Source: Prevotella sp. (GTDB lineage: Bacteria; Bacteroidota; Bacteroidia; Bacteroidales; Bacteroidaceae). Taken from it: a stretch of DNA of 64,000 nt. Both the position numbers and the translations under genes were made by a program. The notes beneath the pieces were generated by a model that was not told the DNA's origin, searched no databases, and saw only the letters and a program-made list of their open reading frames with translations. Below are positions 33,251 through 42,624 of the stretch, piece after piece; positions within the stretch are counted from its first letter, which is position 1, and every line of letters begins with the position of its first letter. The stretch spans positions 62,001 through 126,000 of the forward strand of contig JAEAMQ010000067.1 in NCBI GenBank assembly GCA_016901395.1, given 5' to 3'.

Positions 33251-34246
33251 ATGGCAGAATCGGTAGATATTAGAGAACTTAATATCAAGATTGAGCAGCA
33301 AAGTACCTTTGTGACCAACCTCGTGACAGGCATGAACCGCGTCATCGTGGGACAGAAACACTTAGTCGACATGTTGCTCATCTCTCTTCTCAGTGATGGG
33401 CATATCCTCCTCGAGGGTGTTCCCGGACTGGCCAAGACATTGGCCATCAAGACGTTGGCACAGCTTGTCGATGCCGACTTCAGCCGCATACAGTTTACAC
33501 CCGACCTGCTTCCTGCAGACGTTATCGGTACGATGATATACTCGCAGAAGGAAGAAAACTTCCAAGTGAAGAAGGGTCCCGTGTTTGCCAACTTCGTCTT
33601 GGCAGACGAAATCAACCGTGCTCCGGCCAAGGTGCAGAGCGCATTGCTCGAAGCCATGCAGGAGCATCAGGTCACTATCGGCGACACTACGTTCCACTTG
33701 CCCAACCCGTTCTTGGTGTTGGCCACGCAGAACCCCATCGAACAGGAGGGCACCTATCCCCTACCCGAGGCACAGGTGGACCGTTTCATGCTGAAGGTGA
33801 TGATCGATTACCCCACGCTGGAAGAGGAAAAACTCATCATTCGCGAGAACATCCAGGGTGCCATGCCTGTGGTGACACCGGTGACTACGGGCGACGAGAT
33901 CCTGCGCGCCCGTGAGGTCGTGGAACAGGTTTATATCGACGAGAAGATTGAACGCTATATCGCCGACATCGTGTTTGCGTCGCGTTATCCCGACCGCTAC
34001 GGTCTTTCCGAACTGAAAGACCTCATCACCTTTGGTGGAAGTCCGCGTGCCAGCATCAACCTGGCTAAGGCCGCGCGTGCCTATGCCTTCATCAAGCACC
34101 GCGGATATGTGGTGCCCGAGGACGTGCGCGCCATCGCCCATGACGTGCTGCGCCACCGCATCGGACTGAGCTATGAGGCTGAGGCCACCAACGTGACGAG
34201 TGAGGAGATTGTGAGCAAGATAGTGAACAAGATTGAGGTGCCGTAA
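33251..34246 (+). CDS. MoxR family AAA+ ATPase
   Basis: The 331-residue protein has Walker A GVPGLAKT, Walker B FVLADEINRAP, and the MoxR signature NPIEQEGTYPLPEAQ with sensor residues. It is a cytosolic AAA+ ATPase thought to act as a chaperone that assembles or activates VWA-domain partner proteins. The partners here are the DUF58 and BatA/BatB products encoded next. The MoxR-DUF58-Bat order is conserved in Bacteroidota. The start ATG follows a -7 box by 37 bases. The downstream gap holds zipper element 4. Confidence 0.95.
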   Translation: MAESVDIRELNIKIEQQSTFVTNLVTGMNRVIVGQKHLVDMLLISLLSDGHILLEGVPGLAKTLAIKTLAQLVDADFSRIQFTPDLLPADVIGTMIYSQKEENFQVKKGPVFANFVLADEINRAPAKVQSALLEAMQEHQVTIGDTTFHLPNPFLVLATQNPIEQEGTYPLPEAQVDRFMLKVMIDYPTLEEEKLIIRENIQGAMPVVTPVTTGDEILRAREVVEQVYIDEKIERYIADIVFASRYPDRYGLSELKDLITFGGSPRASINLAKAARAYAFIKHRGYVVPEDVRAIAHDVLRHRIGLSYEAEATNVTSEEIVSKIVNKIEVP

Positions 34247-34457
34247 GGTGGGATAGTGGGTTGGTGTGGTGGTGAGTTGGTTTGGTAGCGGGTTGGTTTG
34301 TTGGTGTGGTAGTGTGGTCGTAAAGAATGCGATGGTTTGATAGAAGGTTGCGCGCAACCAAATACATAAAAGCCCAACAACCCCACCCACAAACAAACAA
34401 CCAAACCCACAAACAAACAACCCCACCAACTCACTAACTCACCACCCCACCACCAAA
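34247..34457. repeat. Zipper element 4: inverted repeat of TTGGTG phrases (MoxR-DUF58 gap)
   Basis: The left arm (34247-34318) is rich in TTGGTGTGG and GAGTTGG phrases. The right arm (34372-34457) holds the complements CCAACC, CACCACC and CCCACAAAC. At the centre is a perfect 14-base palindrome, GGTTGCGCGCAACC (34346-34359). The sequence differs from zipper elements 1-3 but the design is the same. Confidence 0.75.
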
Positions 34458-34465
34458 CTGAATAT

Positions 34466-35335
34466 ATGGATACGAGCGAGATACTAAAGAAAGTAAGGAA
34501 GATAGAGATCAAGACCCGCGGGTTGAGTCAGAATATCTTCGCCGGACAATACCACTCCGCCTTCAAAGGCAGAGGAATGGCCTTCTCGGAGGTCAGGGAA
34601 TATCAGTTCGGCGACGACGTTCGTGACATCGACTGGAACGTGACGGCCCGTTTCCATCGCCCCTTCGTCAAGGTCTTTGAGGAGGAGCGGGAGCTTACCG
34701 TGATGCTGCTGATCGATGTCTCCGGTTCGCTCTACTTCGGCACAAGCCGCCAGACCAAGCGCGACGTGGCCACGGAGATTGCGGCAACCATCGCATTCTC
34801 GGCTATCCAGAACAACGATAAGATCGGCGTTATCTTCTTTTCCGACCGTATAGAGAAATACATTCCGCCCAAGAAAGGACGCAAGCATATCCTCTATATC
34901 ATCCGCGAGATGCTCGATTTCAAGCCGGAAAGCAATAAAACCGATGTGGCGATGGCCACCGCTTTCCTCACGCAGGTGATGAAACGGCGATGCACCTCGT
35001 TTGTCATCAGCGACTTCTATGACCGCAAGGATTTCTCCAAGGAGATAGAGATCGCCAACCGCAAGCACGACGTGATAGCCATTCAGGTGTATGACCCCAG
35101 GGCCAAGATGCTGCCCGACGTAGGACTGATGAAAGTCTTTGATGCCGAGACCGGCCACGAGATGTATATCGACACGTCGAGTTCGAAGCTCCGACGGGCA
35201 CACACCCGCTACTGGCTCGACCGCGAGGAGACACTGAAGCACACCTTCTCCAGAAGCAAGGTGGACTGGACAGCGGTGGCCACCAATGAGGATTTCACGC
35301 GTTCGCTGATGATGCTCTTCAAACAACGGGCATGA
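34466..35335 (+). CDS. DUF58 domain protein of the aerotolerance operon
   Basis: The 289-residue protein has the DUF58 core: GRGMAFSEVREYQFGDDVRD (residues about 31-50), IDWNVTARFHRPFVK, and a VWA-like MIDAS start IDVSGS. It lacks membrane segments, so it is cytosolic or bound to the inner membrane by its partners. DUF58 proteins act with MoxR ATPases and BatA/B in stress tolerance. The start ATG follows directly on the right arm of zipper element 4. The next gene begins 33 bases after its stop. Confidence 0.93.
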   Translation: MDTSEILKKVRKIEIKTRGLSQNIFAGQYHSAFKGRGMAFSEVREYQFGDDVRDIDWNVTARFHRPFVKVFEEERELTVMLLIDVSGSLYFGTSRQTKRDVATEIAATIAFSAIQNNDKIGVIFFSDRIEKYIPPKKGRKHILYIIREMLDFKPESNKTDVAMATAFLTQVMKRRCTSFVISDFYDRKDFSKEIEIANRKHDVIAIQVYDPRAKMLPDVGLMKVFDAETGHEMYIDTSSSKLRRAHTRYWLDREETLKHTFSRSKVDWTAVATNEDFTRSLMMLFKQRA

Positions 35336-35368
35336 CGCGATGTCCTGGCAATCAAGTACGACAATAGA

Positions 35369-36448
35369 ATGAACAGATTAATTCGCAACATATTGACTTT
35401 CTTGCTTCTCTTAGCCATGACCCCGGCCAGTGCCCAGGTCACGGTGGAGCAAACCGTAGACTCTGTGGGAATACTCATCGGGCAGCAGGCGCACCTGCGT
35501 TTGGGGGTGACGATGCCGAAGAATGCCCGTCTGCAATGGCCCGCACTGAAGAAGTCGCAGTATGTTGTGCCGGGCGTGGAAGTGGTGAACATCGCCGACG
35601 GCGACACCGTGGACGCGGGCAATGAGCAGATGAAGGTCGTGAGAGAATACACCATCACATCGTTTGACGAGAAGCTCTATGCCATTCCTGCCCTGCCGGT
35701 TAAGGTCAACGGCAAGACCTATAAGGGCGGTACGGCGGCGCTGAAAGTGATTACCGTGGACGTCGACACGCTGCATCCCAACCAGTTTTTCCCGCCGAAA
35801 GATGTACAGAACAATCCCTTCCTCTGGTCAGAGTGGAGTCCGTGGTTCTGGCTTTCAATGTTGGTGGTGGCCCTCGCACTGGTGGGATTCTACCTTATCG
35901 TGAGGTTGAGGGAAAACAAGCCCATCATCACCCGCATCCGTATCGTGAAGCATGTGCCTGCCCATCAGCGGGCGTTGAACGCCATCGATAAGATCAAGTC
36001 GGAGCACATGCAGGCCAGCGAGGACCAGAAAACCTATTACACCCAGCTCACCGATACCCTGCGCCAGTATATCCAAGAACGCTTTGGCTTCAATGCGATG
36101 GAGATGACATCGGGTGAAATCATCGACCGACTGCAGAGTTCGGGCGACCAGAAGATGCTCGACGAGCTGACAGAACTGTTCACCACGGCCGACTTGGTGA
36201 AGTTTGCAAAATACTCTACGCTCATCAATGAGAACGACCTGAACCTCGTGAATGCCGTAAACTTCATCGACAGCACAAAGATAGAGGGACAGGCCACGGA
36301 AGAAAAGATAGTGCCGCAGCTGTCGGAAAACGACAAACGCACGCGGCAAAACCGCATCACCATCAAAGGTCTGCTATGGGCTATCGGCATTGTGGTGACC
36401 GGAATGTTGGCCTATATTATATATAATGTGTACCTGTTGATGGTATAA
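35369..36448 (+). CDS. Membrane protein of the Bat operon (single or double TM, Ig-like N-terminus)
   Basis: This 359-residue protein has a signal peptide (LTFLLLLAMTPASAQ, about 9-23), a periplasmic beta-rich domain (VDSVGILIGQQAHLRLGVTM), a central helix (WFWLSMLVVALALVGFYLIV), a cytoplasmic helical domain (about 185-320) and a C-terminal helix (IKGLLWAIGIVVTGMLAYII). The layout resembles BatD in miniature and DUF4381-like proteins. In Bacteroidota operons this unnamed member usually sits between DUF58 and BatA. It probably contributes to the membrane complex; the activity is unknown. Confidence 0.85.
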   Translation: MNRLIRNILTFLLLLAMTPASAQVTVEQTVDSVGILIGQQAHLRLGVTMPKNARLQWPALKKSQYVVPGVEVVNIADGDTVDAGNEQMKVVREYTITSFDEKLYAIPALPVKVNGKTYKGGTAALKVITVDVDTLHPNQFFPPKDVQNNPFLWSEWSPWFWLSMLVVALALVGFYLIVRLRENKPIITRIRIVKHVPAHQRALNAIDKIKSEHMQASEDQKTYYTQLTDTLRQYIQERFGFNAMEMTSGEIIDRLQSSGDQKMLDELTELFTTADLVKFAKYSTLINENDLNLVNAVNFIDSTKIEGQATEEKIVPQLSENDKRTRQNRITIKGLLWAIGIVVTGMLAYIIYNVYLLMV

Positions 36449-36488
36449 CCCAACAGGAAGAACGGCCGAACAAAAGTAAAAATTGAAC

Positions 36489-37487
36489 ATGGAATTTGCG
36501 AATAAGGAATATTTCCTGTTGTTGTTACTGCTGATACCTTACGTGTTGTGGTATCTCCTCTACCGTAAGCGCAGTGAGCCGACGATGCGCATGAGCGACA
36601 CCTACGCTTATCTCAACGCGTCGAAGAGCTGGCGTGTGAGGCTGTTGTCTCTGCCCATGCTGCTCCGATGTCTGGCGTTTGTGATGATTGTGGTGTGTCT
36701 CGCCCGTCCGCAGACCCGCAATTCATGGGACAACAAGCAGGTGGAAGGCATCGATATCATGCTGGCAATGGATGTCTCGACCTCCATGTTGGCCGAGGAC
36801 CTGAAGCCCAACCGCATCGAAGCCGCCAAGGATGTGGCCTCTGAGTTTATCTCCGGTCGCCCGAACGACAATATCGGACTGACGATATTTGCCGGCGAAT
36901 CGTTTACGCAATGTCCGCTGACAACCGACCATAGCTCGCTGTTGAACCTCTTGCAGAATGTGCGAACGGACATCGCCGCACGCGGATTGATACAGGATGG
37001 TACGGCCGTGGGAATGGGACTGGCCAATGCCGTGTCCCGCCTGAAAGGCTCGAAGGCCAAGAGCAAGGTGGTGATATTGCTCACCGACGGCAGCAACAAC
37101 ATGGGCGATATCTCCCCGTTGACCGCTGCACAGATAGCCCGCTCGCTGGGCATCAGGGTCTATACCATCGGCGTGGGCACCAATAAGGTGGCCCCTTACC
37201 CCATGCCCGTGGCCGGAGGTGTGCAGTATGTGAACATGCCCGTGGAGATAGACACCCGCACGCTGAGTGAAATATCGGCCATGACCGAGGGAAATTTCTA
37301 TCGCGCCACCAACAATCGAGAACTGAAACAGATTTATCACGATATCGACCAACTGGAGAAAACGAAGATGAACGTCACGAAATTCTCCAAGCGTTACGAG
37401 GCATTCCAGCCTTTTGCCATCGCCGCCATCGTATGTCTGCTGTTGGAACTGCTGCTCCGAAACACCGTTCTCAGGCGTCTGCCGTGA
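36489..37487 (+). CDS. batA: BatA: VWA domain membrane protein
   Basis: The ATG at 36489 gives 332 residues; an in-frame TTG at 36483 is ignored. Two membrane helices lie at the N-terminus (YFLLLLLLIPYVLWYLLY and LRCLAFVMIVVCLA) and one at the C-terminus. The VWA domain has the MIDAS motif DVSTSM and the later TDGSNN. The product resembles BatA of Bacteroides fragilis, needed for aerotolerance. It is oriented with the VWA domain in the periplasm by the usual model. It lies 40 bases after the preceding gene and 48 bases before batB. Confidence 0.94.
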   Translation: MEFANKEYFLLLLLLIPYVLWYLLYRKRSEPTMRMSDTYAYLNASKSWRVRLLSLPMLLRCLAFVMIVVCLARPQTRNSWDNKQVEGIDIMLAMDVSTSMLAEDLKPNRIEAAKDVASEFISGRPNDNIGLTIFAGESFTQCPLTTDHSSLLNLLQNVRTDIAARGLIQDGTAVGMGLANAVSRLKGSKAKSKVVILLTDGSNNMGDISPLTAAQIARSLGIRVYTIGVGTNKVAPYPMPVAGGVQYVNMPVEIDTRTLSEISAMTEGNFYRATNNRELKQIYHDIDQLEKTKMNVTKFSKRYEAFQPFAIAAIVCLLLELLLRNTVLRRLP

Positions 37488-37535
37488 TGCCAAAATGGTT
37501 TGTCGAGAGTTTGTTTCCATTAAAAAGAGATTGAT

Positions 37536-38558
37536 ATGCTGAGATTTGAAAACCCGATATACCTCTGGTTGCTGTTGCTGATTCCGACACTGATGGTCGT
37601 CAGATGGATCATCAACCGGCGTCAGGCCAAGCGTCTGAAGGCGTTTGGCGACCCCTTGCTGCTCAAGGATCTCATGCCCGACGTATCCCGCTTCCGCCCG
37701 TTGCTGAAGTTCTGGTTGCTGTTGGGCGCACTGGCTGTGCTGATATTCATGCTGGCCCGACCGCAGATGGGGACCGGCATTTCGCACGAAAAGCGCAACG
37801 GAATAGAAGCCATCATCTGTCTGGATATCTCCAATTCGATGAAAGCCGAGGACGTGGCACCCAGCCGATTGGACAAAAGCAAGATGCTGGTGGAGAACCT
37901 TACCGACCATTTCACCAACGACAAGATTGGTCTGGTGGTCTTTGCCGGCGACGCTTTCGTGCAGTTGCCTATCACGAGCGACTACGTTTCGGCCAAGATG
38001 TTCCTGCAAAACATCGACCCGTCGCTCATTGCGACACAGGGAACCGATATCGCCAGAGCCATCAATGTGGCCATGCACAGCTTCACCCAACAGGAGAAAG
38101 TGGGGCGCGCCATTATCGTGATTACCGACGGCGAGGACCATGAGGGCGGTGCTCTGGAAGCGGCCAAGGCTGCGAAGAAGAACGGCATCAACGTGTTTAT
38201 CCTTGGTGTCGGCGACCCCAAGGGTGCTCCTATTCCCCTGGGTAACGGCGATTACATGAAGGATGCCAGTGGACAGACGGTGATGTCGGCTCTCAACGAG
38301 CAGATGTGTCAGGAAGTTGCCAAGGCCGGAAGCGGCACATACATCCATGTGGACAACACTTCGGATGCTCAGGAAGAACTGAATGACAACCTGACCAAAC
38401 TGCAGAAAGGCGAGACAAGTTCTGTGATCTACAGCGAATATAATGAGCAGTTTCAGGCCTTCGGCATTCTTGCCATACTCCTTCTCATTGCGGAGATATG
38501 CGTGATGGAAGCCCGAAACCCCGTGATGAAAAGGTTGAAACTGTTTAAAAGGAAGTGA
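37536..38558 (+). CDS. batB: BatB: VWA domain membrane protein
   Basis: The 340-residue paralogue of BatA has a hydrophobic start (YLWLLLLIPTLMVVRWII), a second helix (FWLLLGALAVLIFMLA), a MIDAS DISNSM, the conserved TDGEDHEGGALEAA and a C-terminal helix. It probably forms a complex with BatA, BatC and the MoxR ATPase. The stop codon TGA overlaps the batC start as TGATG, giving tight translational coupling. No motif suggests enzymatic activity. Confidence 0.94.
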   Translation: MLRFENPIYLWLLLLIPTLMVVRWIINRRQAKRLKAFGDPLLLKDLMPDVSRFRPLLKFWLLLGALAVLIFMLARPQMGTGISHEKRNGIEAIICLDISNSMKAEDVAPSRLDKSKMLVENLTDHFTNDKIGLVVFAGDAFVQLPITSDYVSAKMFLQNIDPSLIATQGTDIARAINVAMHSFTQQEKVGRAIIVITDGEDHEGGALEAAKAAKKNGINVFILGVGDPKGAPIPLGNGDYMKDASGQTVMSALNEQMCQEVAKAGSGTYIHVDNTSDAQEELNDNLTKLQKGETSSVIYSEYNEQFQAFGILAILLLIAEICVMEARNPVMKRLKLFKRK

Positions 38559-39259
38559 TGCGATTCATGAAAGTACTAAGATACATAATGATATTGATGC
38601 TCGGGCTGTGGTGGAGCCAATCCGCTTTGGCCCAGGCCGACCGGCAGTTTATCCGCAATGGCAACAAGTTCTATAAGGAACAGAACTATGCCAAGGCAGA
38701 GATTGAATACCGCAAGGCACTGAGCAAGAATCCCCGCAACACGCAAGCCATGTACAATCTCGGCTGCGCCCTGCTCATGCAGCAGAAGGATTCGGCTGCC
38801 ACCGTGCAGTTGCAGAATGCCGGAAAGAGCGAGACGGCCAAGAAACGCAAGTCGATGGCCTACCATAACATCGGCGTAATCTGCCAGAAACACCAGATGT
38901 ATAGTGAGGCGATTGAGGCGTATAAGGAAAGTCTGCGCAACAATCCCGCAGACAATGAGACCCGCTACAACCTCGCACTGTGCAAGCGACTGGCCAAGAA
39001 CCAGAAGCAGAACGGTGGGGGAAAGAACAACAAGAACGACAAAAACAAGGATAAAAAAGATAAAAACCAAGATAAGAACAAGCAAAACTCCAAGCAGGAC
39101 AAGCAGCAACAACAGCAGCAACAGCCCAAAGACCAGATGAGCAAAGAAAATGCCGAGCAGCTGTTGAACTATGCTATCCAGGAGGAAAAGGCTACCCAGC
39201 AGCGCATGAAGCAGCAGAAGCAACAGCCGCAGCATCGCAGACTACAAAAGGATTGGTAA
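38558..39259 (+). CDS. batC: BatC: tetratricopeptide repeat protein
   Basis: The ATG at 38558 shares bases with the batB stop; a GTG at 38555 is also in frame but upstream of the stop overlap. The 233-residue product has a signal peptide (MILMLGLWWSQSALAQA), TPR units (NYAKAEIEYRKALSKNPRN and YSEAIEAYKESLRNNPADNE) and then a long Lys/Asn/Gln tail (about residues 148-195), which is low complexity (KDKNQDKNKQNSKQDKQQQ). It is probably a periplasmic scaffold. The tail is compositionally odd and could be a flexible linker or a nucleotide-repeat expansion. A loss of the C-terminal helix is not evident. Confidence 0.9.
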   Translation: MRFMKVLRYIMILMLGLWWSQSALAQADRQFIRNGNKFYKEQNYAKAEIEYRKALSKNPRNTQAMYNLGCALLMQQKDSAATVQLQNAGKSETAKKRKSMAYHNIGVICQKHQMYSEAIEAYKESLRNNPADNETRYNLALCKRLAKNQKQNGGGKNNKNDKNKDKKDKNQDKNKQNSKQDKQQQQQQQPKDQMSKENAEQLLNYAIQEEKATQQRMKQQKQQPQHRRLQKDW

Positions 39260-39269
39260 TATTCAAACA

Positions 39270-41105
39270 ATGACACGCTATTTTACACATATAGTTCTCC
39301 TCTTGCTTGGCATGGTGTTCGGCATCGAAACCGTGCAGGCACAGATCTCCGTGCAAGCCCCTTCGAGGGTGGCGGCCGGCGAGAACTTCCGTCTGTCCTA
39401 TACGATCAACACGCAGGATGTCGACGATTTCCGTGCCGGAAACATACCTTCGGGACTGGAAGTCATCGCCGGGCCCTACACCTCGCAGCAGTCGAGTTAT
39501 CAGATGGTGAACGGACACACGAGCAGTTCGTCGTCGATTACGTTCACCTACACGCTGTATGCGGAAAAGAACGGCACCTATACCATTCCCGCCGCCCATG
39601 CCAAAATCAATGGGCGGAACATCTCCTCGCGTGCTGTAAAGATTACGGTGGCCGGACATGCCTCTACTAATGCCAATGGCGCGCCGCAGATGCACCAAGA
39701 TGCCGAGGACGAATCGGAGATGCGTGCCGCCGGTTCCCGCATCTCGGGCAAAGACCTGTTCATCAAGGTTTCGGCCAACAAACGTCGTGTCTACGAGCAA
39801 GAGCCGGTGTTGCTGACCTATAAAGTCTACACCTTAGTAGATTTAACGCAGCTCGAAGGCAAGATGCCCGACCTCACAGGCTTCCATTCCCAGGAAGTGA
39901 AACTGCCGCAACAGAAGAGTTTCAAGGTCGAGAGAGTGAACGGAGTGCTCTATCGTACGGTGACATGGAGCCAGTATGTGATGTACCCCCAGATGACCGG
40001 CAAGCTTGAAGTGCCAAGCATTACCTTCAAGGGCATCGTCGTACAGCAGAACCGTTCGGTCGACCCCTTTGAGGCTTTCTTCAATGGTGGCTCCGGCTAT
40101 GTGGAGGTGAAACGCAACATTGAAGCCCCGGGGCTGACCATACAGGTGGATCCGCTGCCTCAGAAACCAGCCAATTTCTCTGGTGGTGTGGGGCGGTTTA
40201 ACATCTCCTCTCAGTTGAGCAAGACCGAGGTGAAGGCCGGAGATCCCGTTACGCTGCGGGTGGTCGTGGGCGGAATCGGCAACCTGAAACTCATCAAGCT
40301 GCCCGAAATCGCCTTCCCGAAGAACTTCGACAAATACGATCCGAAGATTACCGACAAGACCAAGCTGACCGCCAATGGCGTGGAAGGCAACATGGTCTAC
40401 GACATTCTGTTTGTTCCCCGCTCTGAGGGGAAGTACACGGTGCCATCGGTCGACTTCACCTACTTTGACATTTCGTCCCGCTCTTATAAGACCATCAAGA
40501 CCAAACCCTTTGCGCTTAACGTGGCCAAAGGCGACGGAAAGAATATCAGCACAAGCTATGACACGCCCAAAGACAATGATATCCACAGTCTGAAACTGGG
40601 TGCCACCAAACTCTACAGCGCAGGTGAGGAGTTCTTCTTCGGCAGCGTAGCCTATTGGATTGGCCTGTTGTTGCCCTTGCTGGCCTTCATCATATTGCTT
40701 ATTCTGTTCCGCAAACGGGCCATCGACAATGCCAATATCATCAAGATGCGCAGCAAGAAAGCTGACAAAATCGCCCGCAAACGACTGAAGAAAGCCAACC
40801 AACTCATGTTCCAGGGCAAGAGTGGGGAGTTCTATGACGAAGTGTTGCGTGCCCTGTGGGACTATGCAGGCTACAAGCTCAATATGCCCGTGGAGAAACT
40901 TTCGCGTGAGAACATCTCCGAGTCGTTTGCCTCCCGCCACATCTCCGAGGGAAGCATCGACAAGTTTATCTCCGCTTTGGACGAATGCGAATACGAGCGT
41001 TATGCGCCGGGCGATGAGGCCGGGAACATGGAAAAGACCTATCTGGCAGCCATGACCGCCATCACCGATATTGAAAGTGAAATGAAAAAGAAGCACGAAC
41101 TATGA
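39270..41105 (+). CDS. batD: BatD: large membrane protein with Ig-like domains
   Basis: The 611-residue product has a signal peptide (ending QAQ), tandem BatD (PF13584) beta-sandwich domains (SVQAPSRVAAGENFRLSY; GKDLFIKVSANKRRVYEQEP), a transmembrane helix near residue 457-480 (IGLLLPLLAFIILLIL) and a cytosolic helical tail. It is anchored in the inner membrane with the sandwich domains in the periplasm. Its stop overlaps batE as ATGA. BatD is required with the rest of the operon for oxygen tolerance in B. fragilis. Confidence 0.94.
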   Translation: MTRYFTHIVLLLLGMVFGIETVQAQISVQAPSRVAAGENFRLSYTINTQDVDDFRAGNIPSGLEVIAGPYTSQQSSYQMVNGHTSSSSSITFTYTLYAEKNGTYTIPAAHAKINGRNISSRAVKITVAGHASTNANGAPQMHQDAEDESEMRAAGSRISGKDLFIKVSANKRRVYEQEPVLLTYKVYTLVDLTQLEGKMPDLTGFHSQEVKLPQQKSFKVERVNGVLYRTVTWSQYVMYPQMTGKLEVPSITFKGIVVQQNRSVDPFEAFFNGGSGYVEVKRNIEAPGLTIQVDPLPQKPANFSGGVGRFNISSQLSKTEVKAGDPVTLRVVVGGIGNLKLIKLPEIAFPKNFDKYDPKITDKTKLTANGVEGNMVYDILFVPRSEGKYTVPSVDFTYFDISSRSYKTIKTKPFALNVAKGDGKNISTSYDTPKDNDIHSLKLGATKLYSAGEEFFFGSVAYWIGLLLPLLAFIILLILFRKRAIDNANIIKMRSKKADKIARKRLKKANQLMFQGKSGEFYDEVLRALWDYAGYKLNMPVEKLSRENISESFASRHISEGSIDKFISALDECEYERYAPGDEAGNMEKTYLAAMTAITDIESEMKKKHEL

Positions 41106-41884
41106 CGCCATATCATCCCATCTCACCCATAGGCCGCTTGGAAAGAATGCTTTTGCTGCTTTTCATGCTGCTCCAGATGCCCTTCGCCGCGTCTGCCATC
41201 ACCAAGCAGGATGCCGACAAAGCCTACCAATCGGGCAACTACCAGCAGGCCATCATCGACTATCAGAGTCTGCTGAAGACCGGTATCTCGGCCGACATCT
41301 ATTATAATCTCGGCAACGCCTACTACCGTTCCGACAGCCTTTCACAGGCCATCCTTGCCTACGAGCGTGCCCTACGGCTCTCGCCCGGGGACAAGGATAT
41401 CAGCTTCAACCTGCAGTTTGCCCGCTCGAAAACCATCGACAAACTGCTTCCGCAGGACGATGTGGTCTTCACCACGTGGTATCACAGCGTCGTCAACCTC
41501 ACCAGCGCAGACACCTGGGCCTGGGTAAGCATCGTCACCATCGTGCTGGCACTCATCCTAATGCTTGTCTATCTGTTTGCACCACAGATCGTTTTGCGCA
41601 AGATAGGCTTCTTCGGTGGTATGTTTTTCCTGCTCATCTTTGCCCTTTCCAACCTCTTTGCATGGACCCAGAAGCGCATCTTGCTGGAACAGGAGGGTGC
41701 CATCATCATCGCACCATCGGTCAATGTGAAGAAGACACCGGTACAGAATAGTGCCGATGCATTCATCCTGCACGAGGGAACGCGTGTCGATGTCACCGAC
41801 AACAGCATGAAACAGTGGAAAGGTGTGCGCCTGTCCGATGGCCGTGAGGGGTGGATTCCTGCCGATCAACTGGAGATGATTTAA
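41102..41884 (+). CDS. batE: BatE: TPR protein with SH3-like domain
   Basis: The 260-residue product has a signal segment, two TPR units (NYQQAIIDYQSLLKTGIS and YNLGNAYYRSDSLSQAILAY), a pair of transmembrane helices (TWAWVSIVTIVLALILMLVY; IGFFGGMFFLLIFALSNLFA) and an SH3-like tail (IAPSVNVKKTPVQ, RVDVTD, DGREGWIPADQLEMI). It overlaps batD by 4 bases (ATGA). It is thought to be the last member of the Bat complex. The next gene, a PAP2 phosphatase, follows after 21 bases on the same strand, so it may be co-transcribed. Confidence 0.92.
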   Translation: MTPYHPISPIGRLERMLLLLFMLLQMPFAASAITKQDADKAYQSGNYQQAIIDYQSLLKTGISADIYYNLGNAYYRSDSLSQAILAYERALRLSPGDKDISFNLQFARSKTIDKLLPQDDVVFTTWYHSVVNLTSADTWAWVSIVTIVLALILMLVYLFAPQIVLRKIGFFGGMFFLLIFALSNLFAWTQKRILLEQEGAIIIAPSVNVKKTPVQNSADAFILHEGTRVDVTDNSMKQWKGVRLSDGREGWIPADQLEMI

Positions 41885-41905
41885 CGAAATAAGAACGAAA
41901 AGAAC

Positions 41906-42598
41906 ATGCCCGAAAGCCTCATCCATTTAGACCAACAACTCCTGTTATGGTTCAACGGCAGCGACTCGCTGTTTGTCGACCGCTTTGCCGAAGTGCTGAC
42001 TTCCGGTCTGACATGGATTCCCTTATACCTCGCCCTGTTCTATCTGGTGGTGAAAAACAATGAAACCATGCTCCAGATAGCTCTCATCGTGGGCTGTTCG
42101 GCACTCTGCATCCTGCTCGCCGACGGTGTTGCCGAGGGCATTGTCAAACCCTTGGTGGGACGCTGGCGACCGTCCAACGATCCCTATTTCAAATACATGG
42201 TCGACGTAGTGGGCAACCATCGGGGCACCGACTACAGTTTCTTCTCGGCCCACGCTGCCAACACCATGAGCATCGCCACGTTCTATGGTCTGCTCGTTCG
42301 CAACAAACTGTTCAGCGTCTCGCTCATCGTCTGGTCGCTCATCAACTGCTGGACACGCATGTATCTCGGCCTGCACTATCCGTCCGACATCCTCTGCGGA
42401 CTCCTTTGGGGTGTCATCGCAGGCACGATAAGCTACGTGGTCTTCCACAAATTCTATTATAAGGTAAGCCCAAAAATCAATTATATCTCGTCCCAATACA
42501 CCAGTACGGGCTATTCCAATATCGACATCGACATCGTGATGCTGGCCATTGTGGGCATTCTTGCCGTCGCTGTCGTGGCGTCGATGTCGGTCTTCTGA
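41906..42598 (+). CDS. PAP2 family membrane phosphatase
   Basis: The 230-residue protein has six predicted membrane helices and the PAP2 signature in three parts: KPLVGRWRP, SFFSAHAAN and RMYLGLHYPSDILCG. Catalytic His and Asp are present. These enzymes dephosphorylate lipid pyrophosphates, often undecaprenyl diphosphate or phosphatidylglycerol phosphate, on the periplasmic side of the inner membrane. Which one applies is unknown. It closely follows batE (21 bases) and precedes queA (26 bases). Confidence 0.92.
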   Translation: MPESLIHLDQQLLLWFNGSDSLFVDRFAEVLTSGLTWIPLYLALFYLVVKNNETMLQIALIVGCSALCILLADGVAEGIVKPLVGRWRPSNDPYFKYMVDVVGNHRGTDYSFFSAHAANTMSIATFYGLLVRNKLFSVSLIVWSLINCWTRMYLGLHYPSDILCGLLWGVIAGTISYVVFHKFYYKVSPKINYISSQYTSTGYSNIDIDIVMLAIVGILAVAVVASMSVF

Positions 42599-42624
42599 CA
42601 TCCGACACTTATTTTCCCAAGATT

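Noticed and set aside
36723-38348. 541-codon minus-strand frame across batA and batB
   Set aside because: Antisense shadow of two well-defined VWA genes.
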